Shown in pieces: positions 1-7,920 of a DNA stretch of 64,000 nt (position 1 is the first letter of the stretch; each line of letters begins with the position of its first letter). The DNA is taken from NCBI RefSeq assembly GCF_026008495.1, contig NZ_BQUN01000203.1, positions 1-64,000 on the forward strand, in the 5' to 3' direction. The translations under genes were made by a program, and so were the position numbers. Under the pieces are notes generated by a model. The model had not been told where the DNA came from. It was given only the letters and a program-made list of their open reading frames with translations, and did not search any database. Source of the stretch: Streptomyces sp. A012304 (GTDB lineage: Bacteria > Actinomycetota > Actinomycetes > Streptomycetales > Streptomycetaceae).

Positions 1-439
1 TGAGCGACACCAGCGGCGCACCGGCCGCGATCGCCATGTCCATGATCTTGTGGATCTTCGTGGCATGGGCCTCGCCCAGAGCGCCGCCGAAGATACGGAA
101 GTCATGGGCGTACACGAAGACCGTACGGCCCTCCACCGTGCCCCAGCCGGTGATCACACCGTCGGTGTACGGCTTCTTGGCCTCCAGACCGAACCCGGTC
201 GCCCGGTGCCGGCGCAGCTGCTCGACCTCCTGGAAGGACCCCGCGTCGAGCAGCAGCTCGATCCGCTCCCGGGCGGTCAGCTTGCCCTTGGCATGCTGCG
301 CCTCGGTCGCCTTCTCGCTCGGCCCGGCCAGCGCCTGCGCCCGGATTCCGTGCAGTTCGGCGACGCGGCCGCGGGCGTCCGCGGGCTCCTCGATCGCCCC
401 GTCGGTCGGGTCACCCGTCGCTTCTTCCAAAACGGTCAT
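1..439 (-). CDS. accB: Acyl-CoA carboxylase beta (carboxyltransferase) subunit, 5' part only
   Basis: The gene runs off the left edge; the first ~146 codons are visible. Acyl-CoA carboxylase beta subunits transfer carboxyl from carboxybiotin to acetyl- or propionyl-CoA, giving malonyl- or methylmalonyl-CoA for fatty acid and polyketide synthesis. Visible signs are the AKGKLTARERIELLLD motif near residues 50-65, the GFGLEAKKPYTDGVITGWG stretch and FGGALGEAHATKIHKIMDMA, all typical of the N-terminal carboxyltransferase lobe. The ATG at 439 has a TAAGG-like ribosome site seven bases upstream. The N-terminus resembles S. coelicolor AccB (SCO5535) more than PccB (SCO4926) as I remember them, and the neighbourhood fits. 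The 3' end and any accE partner lie outside the window. Confidence 0.9.
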   Translation of the reverse strand, partial: MTVLEEATGDPTDGAIEEPADARGRVAELHGIRAQALAGPSEKATEAQHAKGKLTARERIELLLDAGSFQEVEQLRRHRATGFGLEAKKPYTDGVITGWGTVEGRTVFVYAHDFRIFGGALGEAHATKIHKIMDMAIAAGAPLVSL

Positions 440-673
440 GTAGCGACCTTACGAAGAGCACCAAGCAAAGGGAGACGTCGACTCCGTACAGTCTCCGGCA
501 CGTTTTCCTGGTACCACTGAACAGAACCCGGGGGGCGTGCAGGCGTTCCGACTGCTCAGAGGGCTTCCCCGTTGTGGGGGTCACACAAAGGCGGGTGGGG
601 AGACTCAGCGCACATTCAAGGAGGGGCGGGTACTCCGGTGGAGTGACGGGGTGAGCCTAACCGGTCTGGGATG

Positions 674-702
674 TTGAAAATTAAACGGAATAGACCTACG
701 GT
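674..702 (+). promoter_or_regulatory. Candidate promoter for the YceI gene
   Basis: TTGAAA at 674-679 and TACGGT at 697-702 are separated by 17 bases and fit a housekeeping-type (HrdB) promoter. The predicted transcription start falls near 709, just before a perfect palindrome and 60-65 bases before the ATG. The rest of 440-772 between accB and this gene shows no other supportable feature apart from a short inverted ACTCC/GGAGT pair near 630-645. Confidence 0.45.
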
Positions 703-718
703 GGTCCTCGTTGAACTC

Positions 719-732
719 GTTGAACGTTCAAC
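719..732. promoter_or_regulatory. 14-bp perfect palindrome, candidate operator
   Basis: GTTGAACGTTCAAC is a perfect inverted repeat lying just downstream of the predicted transcription start of the YceI gene. A further GTTGAA half-site sits directly upstream, near 710-715. The position fits a repressor operator. MarR-type regulators often control yceI-like genes in actinomycetes, but no regulator gene is next to it here, so the binding protein is unknown. Confidence 0.4.
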
Positions 733-772
733 ATCAACGACATCGATGGCCCCCGTCCCCAAGGAGCACGCC

Positions 773-1384
773 ATGAACCTCTTCGGCCGCAAGAACACCG
801 AGTCCAGCCCGACCGCCACCGCCTCGTCCGCCGTGAACCCGGAGCTCGCCGCGCTGACCGGCGACTACGCGATCGACCCGGCGCACTCGACGATCGGCTT
901 CGTCGCCCGGCACGCGATGGTCACGAACGTCAAGGGGAAGTTCAACGACTTCACCGGTTCGCTGCACCTGGACGGTGCCGACCCGTCGCGTTCGACCGCC
1001 TCCATCGACGTCAAGATGGACAGCATCGACACCGGGTCCGCCGACCGGGACGGGCATCTGAAGAGCGCCGACTTCTTCCGGATCGAGGAGTTCCCGACCA
1101 TGACCTTCCGCTCCACGAGCGCGGAGGCCCTCGGCGGCGACGACTACCGCATCACCGGTGACCTGACCATCCTCGGCGTCACCAAGCCGCTCACCATCGA
1201 CCTGGAGTTCAACGGCTTCGCCAAGGACCCGTTCGGCAACGAGCGCGTGGGCTTCGAGGGCAAGGCGGAGATCCTGCGCTCGGAGTGGGGTCTGACCTGG
1301 AACGCGGCGCTGGAGACGGGCGGTGTGCTGGTGTCCGACAAGATCAAGCTGAACTTCGACATCTCGGCGATCAAGAACGCCTGA
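773..1384 (+). CDS. YceI family protein (lipocalin-like, polyisoprenoid-binding fold)
   Basis: 203 residues. After a short polar N-terminus, the YceI domain fills about residues 27-200. It shows the family pattern: YAIDPAHSTIGFVARHAMV at the start of the barrel, SADFFRIEEFPTMTFRST in the middle, and a final KIKLNFDISAI strand. YceI proteins form a calycin barrel that binds long isoprenoid-type lipids. No signal peptide is visible, so a cytoplasmic or membrane-peripheral role is likely. The ATG at 773 was preferred over upstream in-frame ATGs at 671 and 746 because AAGGAG lies six bases before it and the predicted transcript starts after 671. The physiological role in Streptomyces is unclear. 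Confidence 0.85.
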   Translation: MNLFGRKNTESSPTATASSAVNPELAALTGDYAIDPAHSTIGFVARHAMVTNVKGKFNDFTGSLHLDGADPSRSTASIDVKMDSIDTGSADRDGHLKSADFFRIEEFPTMTFRSTSAEALGGDDYRITGDLTILGVTKPLTIDLEFNGFAKDPFGNERVGFEGKAEILRSEWGLTWNAALETGGVLVSDKIKLNFDISAIKNA

Positions 1385-1416
1385 CGCCTCGCCGGCGCTC
1401 CCTGACGCCACCTCCT

Positions 1417-1459
1417 GAGCGCGCCCGCCCTCCACTCTCCTCGAAGAGGGCGGGCGCTC
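1417..1459 (+). terminator. Rho-independent-type terminator after the YceI gene
   Basis: An inverted repeat pairs 1417-1432 with 1446-1459 (GAGGGCGGGCGCTC), with a two-base bulge and a 13-base loop. It starts 33 bases after the stop. No U-tract follows, as is usual in Streptomyces. Confidence 0.6.
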
Positions 1460-1562
1460 GGCGTGCCGTCCGGTGCGGGTGCGCCACGGTCCGTGGCGCC
1501 GGTCGTTCATCAGGGCGCCCCTGCCGACGCGCGGCCGGGGAATCCCCGACACAGGAGGCGCC

Positions 1563-2189
1563 ATGAGCACCAGGACCGGACCGCAGCACTACCCGGGCGC
1601 GAACCGCGACCACTGGTACCAGGACGACTTCGGCGGCGACCGCATGGAGGTCAACGTCGTCGTCCTGCACACCACCGAGGGCCGCTCCCTGCCCGACTAC
1701 CGGGGTGGCGCCGCCGCCCCCAACCTGACGGCGGTGCCGGACCCGGCCGCCAAGAAGCTGACCTGGTACCAGCACTTCGACATCGACATCTCCTCCCGCG
1801 CCCTGGTCAACCGGCCCGGCGGTGTGGAGACGAACACGCTGAACGTCTGCCAGGTGGAACTGGTCGGCACCTGCGACCCCGAGCTGCACACCAAGTGGAG
1901 CACGAAGGGCCAGGCCCACATCTACTGGCCCAAGGCGCCCGACTGGGCGCTGGCCGGCGTGGCCCGCTTCCTGGCCTGGATGCACACCCACCACGGCGTC
2001 CCGCTGCGCGGTCCGGCCCTGTGGCCCGCGTACCCCGAATCCGCCGGGAACGCCGGGGGCCAGCGGATGAGTGCCTCCCGGTGGAACGCCTTCAAAGGCG
2101 TCTGCGGCCACATGCACGTCCCTGAGAACGCGCACGGCGACCCCGGGGCGATCGACTCCGAGCGGCTGCTGGAGCTGGCCAGGGGCTGA
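1563..2189 (+). CDS. N-acetylmuramoyl-L-alanine amidase-like / PGRP-domain protein
   Basis: 208 residues, no signal peptide. The N-terminal region VNVVVLHTTEGRSLPDYRGG (about 29-48) and the later WYQHFDIDISSRALVN segment match the amidase_2/PGRP fold, with the first Zn-type His in LHTTEG. A C-terminal VCGHMHVPENAHGDPGAID segment supplies another His and the conserved HxDPG-like ending. The family cleaves the amide bond between muramic acid and L-Ala in peptidoglycan. Without a visible secretion signal it may act inside the cell, be exported by another route, or have a different substrate. AGGAGG at 1553-1558 sets the ATG at 1563. It has its own terminator on either side and appears monocistronic. 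Confidence 0.75.
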   Translation: MSTRTGPQHYPGANRDHWYQDDFGGDRMEVNVVVLHTTEGRSLPDYRGGAAAPNLTAVPDPAAKKLTWYQHFDIDISSRALVNRPGGVETNTLNVCQVELVGTCDPELHTKWSTKGQAHIYWPKAPDWALAGVARFLAWMHTHHGVPLRGPALWPAYPESAGNAGGQRMSASRWNAFKGVCGHMHVPENAHGDPGAIDSERLLELARG

Positions 2190-2315
2190 GGCGGCCGACG
2201 GCACTGCGGCGGCTCGGGGCTCCGGGCCGCGGCACCCAGGGCGTGCGCCTGGCTGAATCGCACCCCTTGTGTGAAGGCTTGCGGCGTTCTCATAATCCAG
2301 CAACAGATTTGACCT

Positions 2316-2345
2316 GCCCATGCCAGCGAATGGGCCTTCTTTTTC
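2316..2345 (+). terminator. Terminator after the amidase gene
   Basis: GCCCAT (2316-2321) pairs with ATGGGC (2330-2335) across an 8-base loop and is followed by a T-rich run, CTTCTTTTT. The T-run is unusual in this GC-rich DNA and supports an intrinsic terminator. The 2190-2428 gap holds nothing else I can name. Confidence 0.55.
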
Positions 2346-2428
2346 GGCCGCCTTTGTCATGCGCGCGTCAATCCCACGGTTTCACCCGGCTCCACACCCC
2401 AGGTCGACCCCCCACGGAAGGCATCACC

Positions 2429-3214
2429 TTGAAGAGACTCCTCACGACGATGAAGAGACTCGCGGTCGGCGCCGCGGCCGCCCTCGCGGTCGTCAGCCTC
2501 CAGCCCGTCTCCTCCGCGCAGGCCGCCCCCTCGCCCGTCGTCGGCGGAACCCGCGCCGCACAGGGCGAGTTCCCGTTCATGGTCCGGCTCTCGATGGGCT
2601 GCGGCGGCGCGCTGTACACCCAGCAGATCGTGCTCACGGCGGCCCACTGTGTGGGCTCGACCGGCCCCAACACCGGCATCACGGCCACGGCCGGTGTCGT
2701 GGACCTCCAGTCCACCTCCGGCCGGGTCCAGGTCCGCTCCACGTACGTGTACCGGGCCCCCGGCTACAACGGCACCGGCAAGGACTGGGCGCTCATCAAG
2801 CTCGCGCAGCCCATCAACCTGCCGACGCTGAAGATCGCCACCACCACGCAGTACAACACCGGCACCTTCACCGTCGCCGGCTGGGGCGCGGCCCGCGAGG
2901 GCGGGGCCCAGCAGCGCTACCTGCTGAAGGCGACCGTGCCGTTCGTCAGCGACGCCACCTGCCGCGCCTACGGCGGCTACTACAGCGACCTCGTCGCGAA
3001 CGAGGAGATCTGCGCCGGCTACGCCGCCGGCGGCGTCGACACCTGCCAGGGCGACTCCGGCGGCCCGATGTTCCGCCGCGACGCCAACGACGCCTGGATC
3101 CAGGTCGGCATCGTGAGCTGGGGCGACGGCTGCGCCCGGCCCAACGCGCCCGGCGTGTACACCGAGGTCTCCACGTTCGCCTCGGCCATCGCCTCGGCGG
3201 CCGCCACCCTCTGA
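2429..3214 (+). CDS. Secreted trypsin-like serine protease (S1 family, SGT-like)
   Basis: 261 residues from the TTG at 2429. Residues 1-36 form a signal peptide plus short propeptide, and the mature N-terminus would be V37 (VVGGT). The catalytic triad is H73 (TAAHC), D119 (KDWALIKL) and S210 (GDSGGP). D204, six residues before the Ser, predicts Arg/Lys specificity. From memory the protein is close to Streptomyces griseus trypsin along its length, including the LQPV signal region, which is why TTG was preferred to the ATG at 2450; GGAAG lies about eight bases before it. It probably helps degrade extracellular protein and process other secreted proteins during development. It converges on the TPM-domain gene across a strong bidirectional hairpin. 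Confidence 0.92.
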   Translation: MKRLLTTMKRLAVGAAAALAVVSLQPVSSAQAAPSPVVGGTRAAQGEFPFMVRLSMGCGGALYTQQIVLTAAHCVGSTGPNTGITATAGVVDLQSTSGRVQVRSTYVYRAPGYNGTGKDWALIKLAQPINLPTLKIATTTQYNTGTFTVAGWGAAREGGAQQRYLLKATVPFVSDATCRAYGGYYSDLVANEEICAGYAAGGVDTCQGDSGGPMFRRDANDAWIQVGIVSWGDGCARPNAPGVYTEVSTFASAIASAAATL

Positions 3215-3245
3215 ACCCCACCCCGGCAGCGGGGAACACGACGTC

Positions 3246-3279
3246 CACGGGCCCGGCGCGTTCCAGCGCCGGGCCCGTG
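3246..3279. terminator. Bidirectional terminator between the protease and the TPM-domain gene
   Basis: A perfect 14-bp stem (3246-3259 with 3266-3279) with a 6-base loop lies in the 88-bp gap between two convergent genes. It could stop transcription from either side. Confidence 0.75.
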
Positions 3280-3302
3280 CCCATGGCCGTGACCGAGGCG
3301 GA

Positions 3303-4655
3303 TCAGAAACCTCCGCCGAAGTCCCCGCCGCCGCCGAAGTCCCCTCCCCCGCCGCCGAAGTCGCCGAAGTCGCCGGTGTCGAAGTCGGCGCCGGAGACGT
3401 CCCCGCCCTCGTAGCCGCCGAAGTCGCCGTAACCGGAGCCATAGTCGGAGCCGTAGGCCGGGGTGGCCATCATGCCGCCGAGCATCGTGCCGATCAGCAG
3501 GCCCGGCAGGATGCCGCCGCCGAAGTAGCCGCCCGCCCACGGGCCGTAGGCCGGTCCCGCCTCCCAGTAGGGGCGGCGGCCGTAGTCGGTGTCGACCTCG
3601 CGGACGACGGGGTCGCGGCCGTCGGCCAGCCGGGTGCGGTCCGCCGCGCAGACCGGAACCTCGCGCGCGGCCCCGCCGGGCGGCGCCCAGGCGGCGTCGG
3701 TGACGGACGGGCCGTGGCGCGGGTCGAAGAAGCAGGGCGGGCGGCGCTCGGGCAGCGGGGTGCCCGCCCTGCGGGCGGCGAGCCGCGCCAGGGAGAACCG
3801 GCCGTCCTCCAGGGCCTGGGTGACGGCGCGGACGTCCTCCGGTCTCGTCGCGGCCGCCATGAGCGACTTGGCCTGCTCGTAGGAGTCGAGGGCGTGTTCG
3901 TAGTCGGCGCGCATCGCGTCGTCGGCGCCCGGTTCGGCCGGATGGAAGTCGAGACGGTCGAGTTCCTCGCCGAAGGCCGTGATGTCCTCGTCGACCACGA
4001 CCCGCAGCTTCTCCAGCGCGGCCCGCTGCTCCTGCGCGTGCCGCATGCGGTTGCGTCGTACGAGCGTGTACGCGCCCGCGCCGCCGGCCGCCAGGACCGC
4101 GCCGGCGGTGATCAGCGCGGCGGTCGAGACGCCGTCGCCGTCCGAGGGGCTCCAGCTCGCGGGGGCCGAGCCGCCCATGTTGGCCAGCGCGCGGTCGGTG
4201 AAGTCGTCGAGCTGGACGGCGGTGTCGCTCTCGCCCCGGACGCTGGTGACGAGGTTGCGGACGGCCGCGTTCGACAGGACCTCCTGATCGGCGCGGGCGT
4301 CGAAGGAGTCACCGAGCCGGATCGCGTACAGTCCGGTCACGCCGGTGGCCGTGCGCACGTCGGAGAAGAGGTTCTCGGTCGGCTGGTCGGCCGGCAGGAC
4401 CGCCACGAAGACCGGCTTGTCGGCGCCCTCGATCTTCTTCTCCAGACTGCCCTCCTCCGCCGGGGAGAGCTGACCGGCAGCGGCCGGGTCGACGTAGACG
4501 GGGTCCTCGCGCAGCGCCTGGGCGATCGTGGACACGCTGCTCTCGGCCGCCGCGGGCGGGGCGCCCGCCCACAGCGGCGTCAGGATGGCGAGCACCAGCG
4601 CGAACAGCAGCCCGGTGAAGCCCCGGGCCGCCGGCGTGGCCATCTTCCTGCGCAT
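3303..4655 (-). CDS. Exported TPM-domain membrane protein with Gly/Phe/Asp-rich tail
   Basis: 450 residues. There is a signal peptide or anchor at about 8-38, an extracytoplasmic TPM-like region at about 40-160 (with VFVAVLPADQ and TGLYAIRLGDSFD), one membrane helix near 178-198, a charged helical stretch with coiled-coil character at about 200-260, and a C-terminal tail built from repeated DFGGG units ending in GGGF. Such YgcG-like TPM proteins are common in actinomycetes, and their biochemical role is unsettled. The tail resembles low-complexity surface or membrane-associated tails in other TPM proteins. The ATG at 4655 is the longest sensible start; an alternative at 4643 leaves no room for a ribosome site. 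It follows the GH3 gene on the same strand but is separated from it by a hairpin. Confidence 0.7.
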   Translation of the reverse strand: MRRKMATPAARGFTGLLFALVLAILTPLWAGAPPAAAESSVSTIAQALREDPVYVDPAAAGQLSPAEEGSLEKKIEGADKPVFVAVLPADQPTENLFSDVRTATGVTGLYAIRLGDSFDARADQEVLSNAAVRNLVTSVRGESDTAVQLDDFTDRALANMGGSAPASWSPSDGDGVSTAALITAGAVLAAGGAGAYTLVRRNRMRHAQEQRAALEKLRVVVDEDITAFGEELDRLDFHPAEPGADDAMRADYEHALDSYEQAKSLMAAATRPEDVRAVTQALEDGRFSLARLAARRAGTPLPERRPPCFFDPRHGPSVTDAAWAPPGGAAREVPVCAADRTRLADGRDPVVREVDTDYGRRPYWEAGPAYGPWAGGYFGGGILPGLLIGTMLGGMMATPAYGSDYGSGYGDFGGYEGGDVSGADFDTGDFGDFGGGGGDFGGGGDFGGGF

Positions 4656-4688
4656 ACTTCGAAGCTACCCGAATATGGACAAAATAGG

Positions 4689-4723
4689 GCACCCTCGAAG
4701 GTTTCCGATGCCTCCGAGGGTGC
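4689..4723 (-). terminator. Terminator after the GH3 gene
   Basis: GCACCCTCG (4689-4697) pairs with CGAGGGTGC (4715-4723), 12 bases past the GH3 stop on the minus strand. It also insulates the TPM-domain gene, whose promoter would have to lie between 4656 and 4688. Confidence 0.6.
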
Positions 4724-4734
4724 TCCGGGTGGAA

Positions 4735-7700
4735 CTAGGCGTTCCGGTACGCCTCGGTCAGCTTCCACACCGCCTGCGCGTACCGTCCGGTCAGCAGCAG
4801 GTGGTCGGCCTCGGCGAAGGGGCGCGCGACGGCGGCCGTCATCCGCTGGGCCTTCCGCTGCACGATCAGCCGGGCCTTGGTCACCAGCGCACGGCCGGCC
4901 CCGTCGGCGCCCGCCCGCTCGGCCGCCGCCGCCGCCGACGCGAGGGCGCGCAGCGTGTCCGCGCCGCCCGCCGGGACCTTCGTCAGGGTGGTCAGGCCCC
5001 AGCCGTAGGGGAACTGCGGGTCGTAGGAGGTGTCCCCGACGTTGATCGGCAGTTGCGCCTCCGACCTCGGCCAGGTGACCGGGAGCTGCCCGGTGAAGGG
5101 CCGCCTGCCGTACAGCACGTCGGCGACGCCGTCGCCCTCGGTGCCCGGCAGCCAGGACGCCACCAGCGCGTCGATCGCGTCGAGCCGGTCACCGATCAGC
5201 TGGGGGCGCCCGGAGACGATCAGCACCGCGCACCTCATCGCCGCGCACACCCGGTCGACAGCGGCCTGGTCGGCGGCGGACAGCAGCAGGTCGTGGCCGT
5301 TGCCCACGTCGCCGACCCCCTCGGCGTAGGGGGTCTCGCCGACGACGACCACGCCGACGTCATGGCCGTCGGTGGGCGCGGAGGCGTCCTTGGAGTAGGT
5401 GACGGATCCGCCGGCCCGGCGCAGGCCCTGAAGGATCGTGGTCCCGGGGGTGATGGCGCCGGACGCGCCCTGCCAGGTGACGGTCCAGCCGCCGGCCTGG
5501 TTGCCGATGTCGTCGGCGTTGGAGCCGGCGACGTAGACCTTCTGTGTCTTCTTCAGGGGCAGCAGGCCGCCGGCGTTCTTCAGCAGCACCTGCGACCCGG
5601 CGGCGGCCTCGCGGGCCACGGCGCGGTGGGCGGCGGAGCCGATGCGGGCGGCGTGGGTCGTGTCGGCGTAGGGCCGCTCGAAGAGGCCCAGCCGGAACTT
5701 CTGGGTGAGGATGCGGGAGACGGCGTCGTCCACGCGCCGTTCGCTGACGCGGCCGGCCCGCACCTCGTCGACGAGCGTGGCGCGGAAGTCCCGGTACGCG
5801 TACGGGACCATGATCATGTCGAGGCCCGCGTTCACGGAGGTCCGTACGTCGCTCGCGAGGTCGCCGGGGAGCTGGTCGATCGCCGCCCAGTCGCTGATGA
5901 CGAACCCGTCGAAGCCCATCCTGCCCTTCAGGACGCCGTTGAGCAGGTCCGCGCGGGCGTGCATCTTCACCGGGCCCTGTCCGTCCCCGACGATGTCGAG
6001 GGAGGAGTACGACGGCATGACCGTGCCGACGCCCCGGTCGACGGCGTCCTGGTACGGGGCGAGATGGACGGCCTCCAGCTCCCGCCGGGTGACCTTGGTG
6101 ACGCCCTGGTCGATGGTGTAGCTGCCGGTGGTGGAGGAGCCGTACGCGGTGCCGCCGTCGGCCACGAAGTGCTTGGCGGTGGCGAGGACCTTGTCGGCGC
6201 GTTTCAAGTCCCGTCCGTCGGCGGCCCCTTGGAATCCCTGGACGACGGTCTCCATCGCCTCGACGAGAGCCGGGTCCTCCCCGAAGGCCTCGTAGGAGCG
6301 GCCCCAGCGTTCGTCGCGGGTGACGCAGAGACAGGGCGCGAAGTCCCAGGGGACGCCGGTGGCGCGGACCTCGGTGGCGGTCACCTCGGCGGTCCTCCGG
6401 GCGAGTCGGGGGTCGCGGGTGGCGCCGATGCCGATGTTGTGCGGCATCACCGTGGCGCCGACCAGGTTGTTGTGCCCGTGGACGGCGTCGACGCCGTAGA
6501 TCAGCGGGATCTGGAAGCGGGTGGCCTGCGCCCGCAGCTGGAAGCCGTCGATCATTTTGGCCCAGCCGTCGGGGGTGTTGGGCGTGGGGGTGGAGCCGCC
6601 GCCGGACAGCAGCGAGCCGAGGCCGTACCCGGCGATGTCCCCGGGCGCGGTGAGCGCGCCGCGCTCGGCCTGGGTCATCTGGCCGGCCTTCTCCTCCAGG
6701 GAGAGCCGGGGAAGGAGGTCGGCGACGCGTTCACCGACCGGCAACCGGCTGTCGAGGTACGGCAGTCCGTGCGCGTCGATCACGATCTGCGGGGTCTCGG
6801 CCGGGGACTTGGCGCCGGTGACGGTCAGCTTCAGCGGGACGGTCTCCGCCGCCTCGGCCGTCCGGTCCTTCAGCGTGGGCACCCGGACGGTGCGGGTGGT
6901 GCCGGAGGCGGTGCCGGCGGGGAAGGTGAACTCGCCCCGGACGGGCGTATGGTCGCCGTCGGTCGCGGTGCCGCCGCCGGTCTCGTACGCGACGGTCACC
7001 GGCTCGTCGACCGGCGCGGAACCGGTGGTGGCGAGGGTGACCCGGACGGTGGCCGTACCGCCCTCCGTCACCGGGTACACGGCGGCGTCGGTCGTCACCG
7101 AGGCGCGGCGGGACTGGTCGGCCCGGCCGTACAGCTCGACGCCGTCCATGGCGAAGTCGCCGCGTGTCCCCGCCGGGAGGGTGACGGCGTACCCCCACAT
7201 CGCGGTCAGTCCGAGGACCTGGTCGATGCCGCCGACGGGCTGGTAGTCGGTGCGGTAGGTGAAGTCGGTGAAGGGGATCTCGATCCGCTTCCAGCCGGTG
7301 AAGTCGTCGGTGAAGGACGTGGTCCACAGCTCGGAGGCCTCGCCGTGGGCGCCGCCGTCCTTGAGCTCGAAGGTGATGCGGCGGCCGTTGTTCCGGCCCT
7401 CCCACCAGAAGCGGATGCCCTGGTGGGCGGACCAGTCGTGGGCGGGCTCCTGCGCGGCGTAGTCGTGGGTGAAGCCGCCCCAGCCGCTGATGTCGTAGTC
7501 GCCGGTGAGCACCTTCTCGCCCTCGGGGGCGTCGGGGCGGGCGGTCAGCCGGAGGGCGGGCGGGTCGTCGGTGTCGCTGCCCCAGGTGAAGATGCCCTCG
7601 GCGGGCTGGGCGGCGAAGGGGACTTCGCCCTCGAACCGGTCGACGACGGTGACGGCCGGGGACGGGGGGTCGGCCGCGTCGGCCGCGGACAGCGGCAGCA

Positions 7701-7746
7701 GGGTGGCGAGCAAGCTGGCGGAGACGAGCAGGGCGGCTCTTCGCAT
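4735..7746 (-). CDS. Secreted glycoside hydrolase family 3 beta-glucosidase / exo-glucanase
   Basis: 1003 residues with a signal peptide (about 1-25, cleavage after ADA). A carbohydrate-binding-like beta domain covers about 35-205 (GIRFWWEGRNNGRRITF) and a Calx-beta-like domain about 210-315. The GH3 N-terminal barrel covers about 330-690 and the GH3 C-terminal domain about 730-950. Catalytic signs are GVDAVHGHNN (418-427), KH at 525-526, and D619 in FVISDW as the nucleophile. The acid/base Glu is probably in PYAEGVGD. The fold resembles barley ExoI and bacterial exo-beta-glucanases, so it likely removes glucose from the ends of beta-glucans or cello-oligosaccharides outside the cell. GGAAGG precedes the ATG. 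No CebR-type operator was seen upstream. Confidence 0.9.
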   Translation of the reverse strand: MRRAALLVSASLLATLLPLSAADAADPPSPAVTVVDRFEGEVPFAAQPAEGIFTWGSDTDDPPALRLTARPDAPEGEKVLTGDYDISGWGGFTHDYAAQEPAHDWSAHQGIRFWWEGRNNGRRITFELKDGGAHGEASELWTTSFTDDFTGWKRIEIPFTDFTYRTDYQPVGGIDQVLGLTAMWGYAVTLPAGTRGDFAMDGVELYGRADQSRRASVTTDAAVYPVTEGGTATVRVTLATTGSAPVDEPVTVAYETGGGTATDGDHTPVRGEFTFPAGTASGTTRTVRVPTLKDRTAEAAETVPLKLTVTGAKSPAETPQIVIDAHGLPYLDSRLPVGERVADLLPRLSLEEKAGQMTQAERGALTAPGDIAGYGLGSLLSGGGSTPTPNTPDGWAKMIDGFQLRAQATRFQIPLIYGVDAVHGHNNLVGATVMPHNIGIGATRDPRLARRTAEVTATEVRATGVPWDFAPCLCVTRDERWGRSYEAFGEDPALVEAMETVVQGFQGAADGRDLKRADKVLATAKHFVADGGTAYGSSTTGSYTIDQGVTKVTRRELEAVHLAPYQDAVDRGVGTVMPSYSSLDIVGDGQGPVKMHARADLLNGVLKGRMGFDGFVISDWAAIDQLPGDLASDVRTSVNAGLDMIMVPYAYRDFRATLVDEVRAGRVSERRVDDAVSRILTQKFRLGLFERPYADTTHAARIGSAAHRAVAREAAAGSQVLLKNAGGLLPLKKTQKVYVAGSNADDIGNQAGGWTVTWQGASGAITPGTTILQGLRRAGGSVTYSKDASAPTDGHDVGVVVVGETPYAEGVGDVGNGHDLLLSAADQAAVDRVCAAMRCAVLIVSGRPQLIGDRLDAIDALVASWLPGTEGDGVADVLYGRRPFTGQLPVTWPRSEAQLPINVGDTSYDPQFPYGWGLTTLTKVPAGGADTLRALASAAAAAERAGADGAGRALVTKARLIVQRKAQRMTAAVARPFAEADHLLLTGRYAQAVWKLTEAYRNA

Positions 7747-7882
7747 TGACCTTCCCTCGGGTCGCGGTGCGCTCAGGACTCTCGTCGTTCACTCGTGCCT
7801 TGGATCAAAGGTGAGTCAAAGGGCGCACCGCGGGCCCGTCAAGTGGGCCACGGCCCCGTCGGGACGTCCGCCGGCCGGGCTC

Positions 7883-7910
7883 GGGGCGGCGCGTCCGGTG
7901 GCGCCGCCCC
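7883..7910 (-). terminator. Terminator after cimA
   Basis: GGGGCGGCGC (7883-7892) pairs perfectly with GCGCCGCCCC (7901-7910) across an 8-base loop, 10 bases beyond the cimA stop on the minus strand. Confidence 0.65.
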
Positions 7911-7920
7911 GCCCCGGGGG

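Noticed and set aside
2243..2428. N-terminal extension of the trypsin frame
   Set aside because: It runs through a terminator hairpin and places the signal peptide internally; the TTG at 2429 gives a normal secretory protein.
4528..7749. 1073-codon plus-strand open frame antisense to the GH3 gene, and similar long antisense frames elsewhere (35514-39020, 29376-31634, 40285-42696)
   Set aside because: They are by-products of high third-position GC on the opposite strand: the translations are Gly/Arg/Val/Asp-rich, have no family motifs or ribosome sites, and lie opposite genes with clear domains.
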